Below, piece after piece: positions 35,229 through 43,564 of a stretch of DNA of 60,937 nucleotides. Location: assembly GCA_029861955.1 (NCBI GenBank), contig JAOTYK010000007.1:1-60937 (forward strand), read 5' to 3'. The stretch comes from Acidobacteriota bacterium (GTDB lineage: Bacteria; Acidobacteriota; Polarisedimenticolia; Polarisedimenticolales; Polarisedimenticolaceae). Each line of letters begins with the position of its first letter. Position 1 is the stretch's first letter. The position numbers and the translations under genes were made by a program. A model generated the notes under the pieces. That model was not told where the DNA came from. It saw only the letters and a list, made by a program, of their open reading frames with translations, and made no database searches.

Positions 35229-36317
35229 ATGCAAGATCGTCAACGACTGGATTCCATTCACGAGAAGATCCTTGGCGGAGAGCGGATCGACGAGTCGGAA
35301 GCGCTCGATCTCCTTCATCATGAAACGGTTGCAAACCTCGGTGCGCTGGCGGACTTTGTTCGCCGAACCAAACACCCCGATGGCGTCGTCACCTACATCA
35401 TCGATCGCAACATCAACTACACGAATATCTGCAACGCATTCTGCAATTTCTGCGCGTTCTATCGTGCACCGAAACACGAAGAGGGTTATGTCCTTTCACC
35501 GGAAGTCGTGGAACAGAAGATCCGCGAAACCTATGACCTCGGCGGCAATCAGATCCTGTTACAGGGTGGACACAACCCGGAGCTGAAGATCGACTACTAC
35601 GAGGAGTTGTTCCGGAGGCTGAAGACCTCGTTCCCGGATCTCTGGCTCCACGCCCTTTCGCCACCCGAGATCACCCATATCCGCAAGGCCTCCCGGCTGA
35701 CACTGGCGGAGACCCTCGAGCGCCTGCGTGCCGCGGGTCTCGACTCGATACCCGGTGGTGGAGCCGAGATCCTCGTCGATTCGGTGCGCACGCGCCTTGC
35801 GAAGAACAAGTGCTCTTCCGACGAATGGCTCGACGTCATGGAGGAAGGGCACCGACAGGGGCTACGCTCCACCGCCACGATGATGTTCGGACACATCGAG
35901 ACCCGAGAGGAACGCGTCGAGCATCTCCGTCGCGTCCGTGAAGTTCAGGATCGCACCGGCGGGTTCACCGCCTTCATCTGCTGGACTTACCAGGCCGAGA
36001 ATACCGAACTGGGTGGCGACGAGGTCACAAGTGCGGAGTACCTCCGCACGCTTGCCGTCGCGCGATGTTATCTCGACAACATCGACAACCTGCAGGCGTC
36101 GTGGGTCACCCAGGGCCCGAAACTCGGCAATGCCTCTCTGGCGTTTGGCTGTAACGACATGGGCAGCACGATGATCGAAGAAAACGTCGTCTCGTCGGCC
36201 GGAACGGTCCACGAAATGCAGGAGCCGCAGATCGTCGCCGCCATCGAGAGTGCGGGGCTGACCCCACGACGCCGAAACATGGATTACTCCACCAGGATGG
36301 ATCCTGCCCGGGCCTGA
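35229..36317 (+). CDS. mqnC: cyclic dehypoxanthinyl futalosine synthase
   Basis: A 362-residue radical SAM enzyme that cyclises dehypoxanthine futalosine. It has cluster motif C-x3-C-x2-C (CNAFCNFC), QILLQGGHNPEL, GLDSIPGGGAEI and the C-terminal NDMGSTMIEENVV that separates MqnC from MqnE. The remaining pathway genes, mqnB (nucleosidase) and mqnD, are not in the window. It ends 3 nt from the stop of the convergent crotonase gene. Confidence 0.95.
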   Translation: MQDRQRLDSIHEKILGGERIDESEALDLLHHETVANLGALADFVRRTKHPDGVVTYIIDRNINYTNICNAFCNFCAFYRAPKHEEGYVLSPEVVEQKIRETYDLGGNQILLQGGHNPELKIDYYEELFRRLKTSFPDLWLHALSPPEITHIRKASRLTLAETLERLRAAGLDSIPGGGAEILVDSVRTRLAKNKCSSDEWLDVMEEGHRQGLRSTATMMFGHIETREERVEHLRRVREVQDRTGGFTAFICWTYQAENTELGGDEVTSAEYLRTLAVARCYLDNIDNLQASWVTQGPKLGNASLAFGCNDMGSTMIEENVVSSAGTVHEMQEPQIVAAIESAGLTPRRRNMDYSTRMDPARA

Positions 36318-36320
36318 GGC

Positions 36321-37088
36321 CTACTTCTTTCTGGCTGCCAGCTCCTGCACGATCTCGGCGATCCGCGCTTGCGTTTCGTCGGAGAACCACGCATCGAGGA
36401 ACTCACCGACACATTCGGAATCGTGGGCCCGGATCCTCTCGACGGTAGCGGATCGAAGAAACCGCTTGGTCACTGCAAAGGCGCGAGGATCCTTGTCGGC
36501 AAACTCCGCGACGCGTTCCGCACACGCCGCCTCGAACGCATCGGCGCCGTGGGCCTCGTGCGCCAGGCCGACTTCGACGGCATCCTTGCCTTTGTAGTTT
36601 CGCCCGAGCAGCGCGATCTCATCGAGTTTCCTGGGCGAAACGGCGCGGGCGAGCATCATGGACACCCCGAACGGGAACGGGACGCCCACCTTGACCTCGT
36701 TCAACCCCACCAGGGCGTGCTCGGCGACGATCCGCCAGTCGGCCGTCAGCGACAGGACACAGCCCCCTGCAACGGCATGCCCACGCATGGCCGCGATGAG
36801 CGGTCGCGGGAATGTGTACAGATTCAGCAGGCAGGCGCTGAACCGGTTAAGAAACGACCCCATCGCGTCACGATCCAGCGCTCTTAATTCCTGCAGGTCC
36901 AGCCCAGGACAGAATAGTTTCCCCGCCCCGGTGAGAACGACCGCACGAATCGTGTCGTCCCGCGCCGCCTCCTGAGTGGCCTCCAGCAGATCGGCCACGA
37001 GATCCGGATTGACCGCGTTCCCGTTGTCGCGGGAGAGGGTGAGGGTTCCGATGCCGTTGTCGACGTTCCATTGGACAGTGTTGTTCAT
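36321..37088 (-). CDS. enoyl-CoA hydratase/isomerase family protein
   Basis: A 255-residue crotonase-fold protein. Oxyanion-hole segments are visible (TGAGKLFCPGLDLQEL and HAVAGGCVLSLTADW). Where enoyl-CoA hydratases have the first catalytic Glu (GGCEL), this protein has Val (GGCVL), while the second Glu region is kept (LNEVKVGVPFPFG). One catalytic Glu points to an isomerase rather than a hydratase. ATG 37088 is chosen because the -10 palindrome at 37095-37104 puts the predicted transcript start exactly on its A. Confidence 0.85.
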   Translation of the reverse strand: MNNTVQWNVDNGIGTLTLSRDNGNAVNPDLVADLLEATQEAARDDTIRAVVLTGAGKLFCPGLDLQELRALDRDAMGSFLNRFSACLLNLYTFPRPLIAAMRGHAVAGGCVLSLTADWRIVAEHALVGLNEVKVGVPFPFGVSMMLARAVSPRKLDEIALLGRNYKGKDAVEVGLAHEAHGADAFEAACAERVAEFADKDPRAFAVTKRFLRSATVERIRAHDSECVGEFLDAWFSDETQARIAEIVQELAARKK

Positions 37089-37094
37089 CGCGTC

Positions 37095-37104
37095 ATTGTA
37101 CAAT
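37095..37104. promoter_or_regulatory. palindromic shared -10 for two leaderless genes
   Basis: The perfect 10-bp palindrome ATTGTACAAT reads TACAAT on both strands (37099-37104 plus, 37095-37100 minus). Seven nt past the last T on the plus strand is 37111, the A of the quinone-reductase-like ATG. Seven nt on the other side is 37088, the A of the crotonase ATG. Both genes are predicted leaderless and lie in exact mirror positions. Confidence 0.65.
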
Positions 37105-37110
37105 AGCGAA

Positions 37111-37938
37111 ATGAAGGCGATTGTCTGCGATACCCATGGCGGGCCCGAGGTGTTACGTCCCGCCGCGCTGCCCCGCCCGACGCCGACCGACTCCGAACTC
37201 CTGATCCGGGTTGTCTCCGCGGCCGTGGCAAGAATCGACACGGAGATCAGAGCGGGGCAGGCCTCCCCTGTCGGGATGCCGGCGATGCCGTGGGTCCCGG
37301 GGTTCGCCGTGGCGGGTGTGGTGGAAGAGCTGGGTACGTCGAGCCGCCGCTTCCGTCGTGGCGATCGGGTCTGGGCCTGCAGCCGGACGCCGGAACTGGA
37401 CCGCGGCTGCTACGCGGAATTCGTCTCGGTCCACGAGTCGGCGGCTTCGGTGATGCCAAACAAGCTGCTCTTCGAAGAAGCGTCGGCGATTCCACTCCAC
37501 GGACTGGCTGCATGGCAACTGCTGGAGACGCTGGAACTCGACAAGGGTGCCCGGCTCACGGTGCACGGTGCGACCGGCGGCGTGGGACATCTCCTGGTGC
37601 AGATGTGCCGACAGCGAGAGATCGTCGTCACGGCGATCTGCGCATCGGAGGACCGCGACTTTCTCCTCGAGCAGGGCGCCACGGCGACACGTCTACCGAC
37701 GGATCATGACCCCACCGGCGACCGCTTCACCGATGCGGTCGTCGATCTCAGACCGGGTGGACCCACCCAACTCCAGCTTCGACCCAACGGCGACCAGCTT
37801 GGGCTCCTGGCGGCCCTGGTGGACCAGAAACGGCTCGAACCGTGCATCAGGGGTATGCTGCCCCTCAAGGCGGCGGCCGATGCCCACCGACAGCTGGAGA
37901 GCGAAGACGGGCGGGGCGTGCTGACCCTGAACCTCTGA
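37111..37938 (+). CDS. short quinone oxidoreductase / zinc-type MDR protein with internal deletion
   Basis: A 275-residue MDR-superfamily oxidoreductase related to quinone oxidoreductase. The N-terminal GroES-like part (MKAIVCDTHGGPEVL, GFAVAGVVEELG, GDRVW) and the Rossmann motif GATGGVGHLLVQM are intact, with no structural-zinc cysteines. Compared with the usual 320-330 residues, about 50 are missing after AVVDLRPGG: the chain jumps to PNGDQLGLLAALVDQKRLEP, the normal C-terminal segment. The frame is open, so this looks like an in-frame loss of part of the cofactor domain. NADPH binding may be changed. dinB follows 8 nt later. Confidence 0.82.
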   Translation: MKAIVCDTHGGPEVLRPAALPRPTPTDSELLIRVVSAAVARIDTEIRAGQASPVGMPAMPWVPGFAVAGVVEELGTSSRRFRRGDRVWACSRTPELDRGCYAEFVSVHESAASVMPNKLLFEEASAIPLHGLAAWQLLETLELDKGARLTVHGATGGVGHLLVQMCRQREIVVTAICASEDRDFLLEQGATATRLPTDHDPTGDRFTDAVVDLRPGGPTQLQLRPNGDQLGLLAALVDQKRLEPCIRGMLPLKAAADAHRQLESEDGRGVLTLNL

Positions 37939-37946
37939 GAACCGTC

Positions 37947-39131
37947 ATGCCGCCACCTCGAATCATCCTGCATCTGGACATGGATGCGTTCTACGCGTCG
38001 GTCGAGGTCCGCGACGATCCGAGTCTTCGGGGCAAGCCGGTGATCATCGGACACCCCGGTCGACGGGGTGTCGTCGCGACCTGCTCCTACGAGGCGCGAC
38101 GGTTTGGCGTCCACTCCGCCATGCCCTCGGTGGTCGCCGAGCGACGCTGCCCCGATGCCATCTGGCTCCCCGCCCGCATGACGGAGTACGTCGCCGTCTC
38201 CAGACGCATTCGCGAGATCCTCCGTGAGGCCTCGCCGCTCGTCGAACCGTTGTCGATCGACGAGGCGTTCCTGGATCTCACCGGTATCGCCCGAGACTTC
38301 GATCACGCGACGGACTTGACCCAACAGATCAAGGACCAGATCCGTCAACAGGAACAGTTGGCCTGCTCGACCGGCATCGCTCCCAACAAGTTCCTGGCGA
38401 AGATCGCGTCGGATCTCGAGAAGCCGGATGGGCGGGTCGTGGTCCGACCAGAGGAGATCCTGACGATGCTCTGGCCTCTCCCGATCAAGCGGCTGTGGGG
38501 CGTGGGACCCAGTACGGCGGAGAAACTGAGACCTCTTCGGGTCCGGACCATCGGGGAGCTGGCGGCGGTTCCGCTGGAGCGTCTGCGGCACGCGGTCGGC
38601 ACCCATCTGGCCATGCGTCTCTCAGCCCTTGCGCAGGGCAAGGACGATCGACCGGTGACGGTCGATCGAGAGTCACGCTCGATCTCGGAGGAACGAACCT
38701 ACACAGACGATCTTCATGAGATCGGTGCCATTCATGCGGCGTTGCTCGCCCGCTCCGACGGAGTCGCTGCGCAGCTCAGACGTGAGGAGCTCGTTGCCCG
38801 AACGGTCCAGATCAAGGTTCGCGCCGGCGACTTCACCACCTGGACCCGGGCACATACGTTGACCGAGGCGACGGATCTTGCGGAGCCTCTCTTCGAAACG
38901 GCGTGTCGACTGTTTGAAAGCGTCCCGCTGGCCGGTCGTGGCGTTCGACTCCTCGGTCTAGGCGTTCGTGGGCTCGACCCACGGGAGACGATCCAACCGG
39001 GTCTGTTCAGCGGCGACGAGGACGATCACGCACGCACCATCGCCCGTGTCGGAGACGAGCTGCGCGAGCGAATCGGCCGTCGATCGGTCACACGGGCGCG
39101 ACTGCTGCGGAAACCTGACCGTAAGCCTTAG
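37947..39131 (+). CDS. dinB: DNA polymerase IV
   Basis: A 394-residue Y-family translesion polymerase. Palm metal residues lie in LHLDMDAFYASVE and SIDEAFLDLTG; GRRGVVATCSYEARRFGV and GIAPNKFLAKIASDLEKP are DinB signatures, followed by the HhH thumb and little-finger domains. The C-terminus RARLLRKPDRKP ends without an obvious clamp-binding QLxLF; QPGLF further upstream (near 358) may serve. ATG 37947 starts just before PPPRIILHLDMD; a longer frame lies inside the previous gene. TAG overlaps the convergent FGGY kinase stop. Confidence 0.95.
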   Translation: MPPPRIILHLDMDAFYASVEVRDDPSLRGKPVIIGHPGRRGVVATCSYEARRFGVHSAMPSVVAERRCPDAIWLPARMTEYVAVSRRIREILREASPLVEPLSIDEAFLDLTGIARDFDHATDLTQQIKDQIRQQEQLACSTGIAPNKFLAKIASDLEKPDGRVVVRPEEILTMLWPLPIKRLWGVGPSTAEKLRPLRVRTIGELAAVPLERLRHAVGTHLAMRLSALAQGKDDRPVTVDRESRSISEERTYTDDLHEIGAIHAALLARSDGVAAQLRREELVARTVQIKVRAGDFTTWTRAHTLTEATDLAEPLFETACRLFESVPLAGRGVRLLGLGVRGLDPRETIQPGLFSGDEDDHARTIARVGDELRERIGRRSVTRARLLRKPDRKP

Positions 39132-40519
39132 CCCTGCAATTGGCGTCGTAGCCACGTCCGCCACGCGCCGTACTTGCTTCCCAGGTATCGCCCCGCTGCA
39201 GCGGGCTCTGCAACGTCCGTCCGCACATCGGAGTCCGGCGACATTCCGGCAGCCAGTCGACCCGCCGCAAGGAGGACCGCCTCCGGAAGTTGCAGCACTT
39301 CGATCGGTCGCCCGAGTAGCGCCGCAAGTCCTCGAATCACGAAGGTCTCTCGGGCGAGTCCTCCGGTGACGAGGATCCGATCGGGTGGCCCTGCCGGGCA
39401 AAGCCCCTGAGCGGTCTCGTAGACCCGGAACAGCAGGCCCTCCAGCGCGATTCTTCGCTGATCCGCCGTGGGTAGCGAGCGGGCGGCGGCGGAGAACGTG
39501 AACCCGATATCGGCCCGCCAGTGGGGCGACCCCAGACCGGCCGTATCCGGAATACAGAACGCTTCTGCATCGCTGTCGTGGAGTGGCAGCTCCGTGGGTC
39601 CGGCGCCAAAGCGATCGATGGCGGTCCCGGCACCGCTGATCGCCCCTTCGAGTACGTGACGCCAGCGTCCTTCGTCGGCCGCCAGAATCGGGGCGGTTAG
39701 AAATCCGCTGCGACGCTCGGTCGGATCGCTACAACCACGAAGCAGGAACGCGCCGGTTCCAAGACTGATCAGGAGCCCGTCGTCTCCGGGTAGCGAGGCG
39801 TTGGCCCCCGCCGCCTGGTCGGCGATCGTCGCCTTCAGATGCAGTCCACCCCTCAGGGCCGTGTCCTGGCCGTCGGTCTGCACGACCTCCGGCAATAGGT
39901 GCTGTGGAACTCCGAACGCCTCAAGGAGTGTCGGGGACCATTGGCGTGATTCGATATCGAACAACGATGTCCTTGCGGCCATCGTCGCATCCATCGCGTG
40001 CCGTTTTCCCCCGCTCAGCTTCCACGCCAGAAAGCCCTCCAGGGTCACCAGCCGTGTCGAGGGTCTTGAGATGATGGCTGCGATGTCTCCTCCACCCTCA
40101 AGCATGGCCGCGATCTTGGGTCCGATGTAGTGACCCGAGAGGACGAGACCGGTGCGAGCAAAGACGGTGGGCTCCAACTCGCGGTGAGCGTCGCACCACG
40201 AAGCGGCCCGCTGGTCCTGCCACGAAATCAGTGACGTCTGCGGAACTCCGCCGTCCTCATCGATTAGCAGAAAGCTCGATCGCTGGCTTGCAATCCCAAG
40301 GGGCAAGCCTCGTGGCAGACCATCGAGGAGTGCGCCCAGAAGATCCTCGGCCGCCTCCACGTAGGCCTGGGGATCGCCTTCGCGGATCACACCGATGCCG
40401 ACGAGCGGAGGTGCGGGCACCGACTTGATCGGGCCGAGTTGGCCATCTTCGAAGAGCACCCCTCCCTTGAACCGTGTGCTCCCGAGATCTAACGCAATGG
40501 CAACCGGTGTCAGGTCCAT
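39128..40519 (-). CDS. FGGY-family carbohydrate kinase, glycerol-kinase-like
   Basis: A 463-residue sugar kinase of the FGGY family. It has the phosphate-1 loop ALDLGSTRFKGGVL, a TGLVLSGHYIGPKIAAML segment like the GlpK substrate region, a LISLGTGAFLL phosphate-2 loop and RILVTGGLARETF near the C-terminus. The sequence is divergent from classical GlpK, yet it is coupled to glpD (TGATG at 40519) in an operon with a glycerophosphodiesterase. The simplest reading is a glycerol kinase supplying glycerol 3-phosphate to GlpD; another polyol is possible. Confidence 0.83.
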   Translation of the reverse strand: MDLTPVAIALDLGSTRFKGGVLFEDGQLGPIKSVPAPPLVGIGVIREGDPQAYVEAAEDLLGALLDGLPRGLPLGIASQRSSFLLIDEDGGVPQTSLISWQDQRAASWCDAHRELEPTVFARTGLVLSGHYIGPKIAAMLEGGGDIAAIISRPSTRLVTLEGFLAWKLSGGKRHAMDATMAARTSLFDIESRQWSPTLLEAFGVPQHLLPEVVQTDGQDTALRGGLHLKATIADQAAGANASLPGDDGLLISLGTGAFLLRGCSDPTERRSGFLTAPILAADEGRWRHVLEGAISGAGTAIDRFGAGPTELPLHDSDAEAFCIPDTAGLGSPHWRADIGFTFSAAARSLPTADQRRIALEGLLFRVYETAQGLCPAGPPDRILVTGGLARETFVIRGLAALLGRPIEVLQLPEAVLLAAGRLAAGMSPDSDVRTDVAEPAAAGRYLGSKYGAWRTWLRRQLQG

Positions 40520-42120
40520 CACACCTCCAGGACCGCAAGTTTGCGACGGGTATGGTTGAGTTCTTCCGCCATCCTCTGGTTACTCCAACCGAGGAGCTGC
40601 TGCATCATCTGTCCGACGGCTCGCAAGGTTTGATCAGGATCCTTCACAAGGAGTCCCACCGGTATCCGTCGACGGACAACATCCTCGAGACTGATGGCCA
40701 TCTCGTGGGTCACCGCCAACGGCACCTCGCCCCAGACGAAGGGCAGATCGGGGACGATCCTCGCAGCAAGCTCAGGGGTCTCACGGACCGTATCCAGGAG
40801 TCGACCCAGACGATTGCCGTAGCGCTGCCCCGCCACACGCGCGACCTCTTCATCCAGGCCGGCATCCATCGCGTCGGAGATCGACTCTACCCGCCAGCGA
40901 CGATAGCGATCCGGTCGCCACGGGAACGGTCGCTCCGCGGTCCTAGACTTTCGGGGACTGTGCCCGCGTAACGACTCCACGCGATTGACGACGTCGACGG
41001 CGTCGCTTCGAGCCGAGGTCAGCTTGCCACCGATGGGGACGAGTAGGCCATCGGCCGGAGAACGGAGAGAGAATCCTCGACTGATGGATGACGTCTTGCG
41101 ACCCGGCCGCGAGGCGGGCAGTGTCCTCACGCCGACGAACCCGCTAATGATGTCCGCCCGCTTCCAATTCGTGCCCATCAGGACACCGTTCGCCTTTTCG
41201 AGTAGTTCGTCGATCTCTTCTGCCGCGATTCGTGCGGTTCCCGGATCTCCCGTGTACTCGGTATCGGTCGTACCCAGCAGCGTTCGGCCGTACCAGGGCA
41301 ACAGGAACGTGACCCGCCCCCGTTGGGAGCCCTGCACGAGAATCCCACGGTCGGTCGGGAGCCCCGGCATGACCAGATGCACCCCTTTTGCCAGCTGAAC
41401 GGGCGCCTTCATCGGGCGCCGCGCGTCCCCCAGGAGTTCCGGCACCCACGGCCCGCCACAGTGAACCGTCACATCCGCCCGCACCTCGATCTTGCGGGTT
41501 GTCTCACGATCCGTGACGTACGCACCGACCACCCGCTTGCCATCCAGGATGAACCCCGTGGCCTCTGCATAGTTGACCACCTTCGCGCCGGCCTCCGCAG
41601 CCCCCTCGACGATCTCGAGCGTGAGGCGGGCGTCGTCGGTCTGTGCGTCGCCGTAGGTAAACCCTCCCACGAGGTCCGCGTTGTTGAGGAATGGATAGTC
41701 GGCTTCGATATCGTCCGACGACAGACGGTGGTGTCGCCCAACATTCCGCGCGTTGGCAAGCGCATCGTAGATGCGAAGCCCGATGCCAAGCTTGAACCTG
41801 CCGGTTCGCGAACCACGATAGACCGGCAGCACAAAACGAAGGGGCCGAACGCGATGCGGCGCCAGCCTCAGCAGGAGTCGTCGTTCCAGCAGTGACTTGC
41901 GAACCAGACCGAGTCTTCCGTATTGCAGATAGCGCAATCCGCCGTGGATCAGTTTCGACGATGATTGGGAGGTTCCGCTACCCCAATCCAGCCGGTCGAC
42001 CAGAACCACGCGCAAGCCGCGCAATGCGGCGTCATGGGCGACCCAGGCACCGTAGATCCCACCTCCGATCACCAGGAGATCGTGTGGACCGTCTGCAAGT
42101 TGGGCGAAGTCGCGTCTCAT
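40519..42120 (-). CDS. glpD: aerobic glycerol-3-phosphate dehydrogenase
   Basis: A 533-residue FAD enzyme that oxidises glycerol 3-phosphate to dihydroxyacetone phosphate and passes electrons to quinone. Marks: dinucleotide motif VIGGGIYGAWVAHDAALRG, SSKLIHGGLRYLQYG, LPWYGRTLLGTTDTEY and the C-terminal GlpD domain. It is normally bound to the inner membrane face. Its ATG overlaps the phosphodiesterase stop (ATGA, 42117-42120), linking lipid-head-group breakdown to the respiratory chain, which here would use menaquinone from the mqn genes. Confidence 0.95.
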   Translation of the reverse strand: MRRDFAQLADGPHDLLVIGGGIYGAWVAHDAALRGLRVVLVDRLDWGSGTSQSSSKLIHGGLRYLQYGRLGLVRKSLLERRLLLRLAPHRVRPLRFVLPVYRGSRTGRFKLGIGLRIYDALANARNVGRHHRLSSDDIEADYPFLNNADLVGGFTYGDAQTDDARLTLEIVEGAAEAGAKVVNYAEATGFILDGKRVVGAYVTDRETTRKIEVRADVTVHCGGPWVPELLGDARRPMKAPVQLAKGVHLVMPGLPTDRGILVQGSQRGRVTFLLPWYGRTLLGTTDTEYTGDPGTARIAAEEIDELLEKANGVLMGTNWKRADIISGFVGVRTLPASRPGRKTSSISRGFSLRSPADGLLVPIGGKLTSARSDAVDVVNRVESLRGHSPRKSRTAERPFPWRPDRYRRWRVESISDAMDAGLDEEVARVAGQRYGNRLGRLLDTVRETPELAARIVPDLPFVWGEVPLAVTHEMAISLEDVVRRRIPVGLLVKDPDQTLRAVGQMMQQLLGWSNQRMAEELNHTRRKLAVLEV

Positions 42121-42890
42121 CGACTGCTTCCATCATTCACAAGTTGTTGCCGCAACCAACCGGGGCGATCGGACATGATAGTGGCCGCACCGGCCGCCAC
42201 GGCACGACGCACACGATGCGCCGTGTTACAGGTAAAGACAAGGAGGGGCAGATTTGCAGCCGCGATCGCATCTCCCAGACGCGGGGTGACCCCGCGAACG
42301 TTTACCGAGATCCCGTCAACCGTATCAAACCATCGACGCAATCCCCGCACTCGCGCGTCGACCGCCCGAACGTTGAGGATCGCCTCCACATCACCAGAGC
42401 GCGGGCGGACGTCGGCCAGGACGTTGGGATCGAAACAGAGGAGACGCGGGCGACGCGCAACTCTGCGCCCTTTCAGCTGATCTACAACGGACGTTGCGAG
42501 CGTTCGCAATCGCTCCGGCGTATCGCGGAGCTTGACCTCGATCAGTAGCGGGACGGAATCCGCGTAGCGATCCAACACCTCGGTCAGATACGGGATTCGA
42601 TGTCGTCGCCGTGTGTCTTCGAGGCGATAACCGGCGTCCAGCGTCCGAAGTTCCCGCACGTCGAGCGCCGCCACGCGGCGACGGCCCCCACCTGCCCGCA
42701 CGAGGGTCCGGTCGTGATAGACGACCGGGACACCGTCACGTGAGAGCTGGACATCGAGTTCGATCGCGTCGCATCCCTGTTGAACGGCACCGGCGAATGC
42801 GGAGAGAGTATTCTCCGGCCGATCCCACGACGCTCCACGATGGGCGACGACCTCGATCGGCTGCTTCGGACGCGCCATACGAGGATTCAC
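42117..42890 (-). CDS. glycerophosphodiester phosphodiesterase
   Basis: A 257-residue GDPD-family TIM barrel of the cytoplasmic UgpQ type, with no signal peptide. Catalytic motifs are VVAHRGASWDRPENTLSAF, the ELDVQLSRDGVPVVYHD metal/His loop and LLIEVKL. It hydrolyses glycerophosphodiesters to glycerol 3-phosphate plus alcohol, feeding GlpD. Start: GTG 42890 gives GTGA overlap with the upstream gene; ATG 42878 is the alternative and lies closer to the conserved start. Neither has a good ribosome site. Confidence 0.9.
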   Translation of the reverse strand: MNPRMARPKQPIEVVAHRGASWDRPENTLSAFAGAVQQGCDAIELDVQLSRDGVPVVYHDRTLVRAGGGRRRVAALDVRELRTLDAGYRLEDTRRRHRIPYLTEVLDRYADSVPLLIEVKLRDTPERLRTLATSVVDQLKGRRVARRPRLLCFDPNVLADVRPRSGDVEAILNVRAVDARVRGLRRWFDTVDGISVNVRGVTPRLGDAIAAANLPLLVFTCNTAHRVRRAVAAGAATIMSDRPGWLRQQLVNDGSSR

Positions 42891-43564
42891 GACAGCGCAT
42901 CGCTCAGGGCCGCGCGTTGATCCGGCTGCAGCCATCGCGTGCGTCGCGCACATGCCTGCAACGCAGCGACGAGTTCCAACCAACGATCTCGTCGCCCCGC
43001 CTGCTCGCCTTCGAACAACGCTTCGCGAATCGAAACCACGGCTTCCGGTTCGGTCAGGAAGGGTCCCAGGAACCGATCCGATGTCCAGCGACCGCTCTCG
43101 GTTTCCAGAATCCAGCGCGACCACGCGCGACGGAACAACACCGCGTGGCGCGGCCACAGCGCCCAGGGGACCGTTGGCCACGCCGCCGAGAAGGGTCGAT
43201 CCAACAGGAACGCCTCGACGACCCGCAACGCGTGACGTCGCCCCGACGCGGCGAGCAATCGCACCAGATCGGCGAGGTGGGCCTCTTCGTCGGCCGACTG
43301 CAATCGTGGGAGCGGGGCCATCGTGCGGGCGATCTCCTCGATGTACTCCGGATCCTGCACGGTCTCCATCATCAGCAGCGCGACACCGTAGGCGTGACGT
43401 TCCTGGAGGAGAATCTCGAATGCCCGCGCCTGGAGATCCCGACGAGTGTCCTCGGGACGATCTTCAAGATACTGACGGAGGCGCGCCGCCCCCTCGTGGG
43501 GGTCGCGATTATCGTCCAGCCATTGCTGGAACTCCTCAAGCCAGATCGTCGAGGTCGCGTTCAC
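42887..43564 (-). CDS. hypothetical protein
   Basis: A 225-residue protein I do not recognise. It is rich in Arg, Trp, Leu and Ala, predicted all-helical, with no signal peptide, Cys motif or membrane segment. A repeat-like helical solenoid is possible (LxxYLEDRPEDTRRDLQARAFEIL region). GTG 43564 overlaps the stop of the thioredoxin-like lipoprotein gene (GTGA) and has GGAAGGAGC just upstream. It sits between that gene and the phosphodiesterase in a six-gene coupled operon. Confidence 0.7.
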   Translation of the reverse strand: MNATSTIWLEEFQQWLDDNRDPHEGAARLRQYLEDRPEDTRRDLQARAFEILLQERHAYGVALLMMETVQDPEYIEEIARTMAPLPRLQSADEEAHLADLVRLLAASGRRHALRVVEAFLLDRPFSAAWPTVPWALWPRHAVLFRRAWSRWILETESGRWTSDRFLGPFLTEPEAVVSIREALFEGEQAGRRDRWLELVAALQACARRTRWLQPDQRAALSDALS

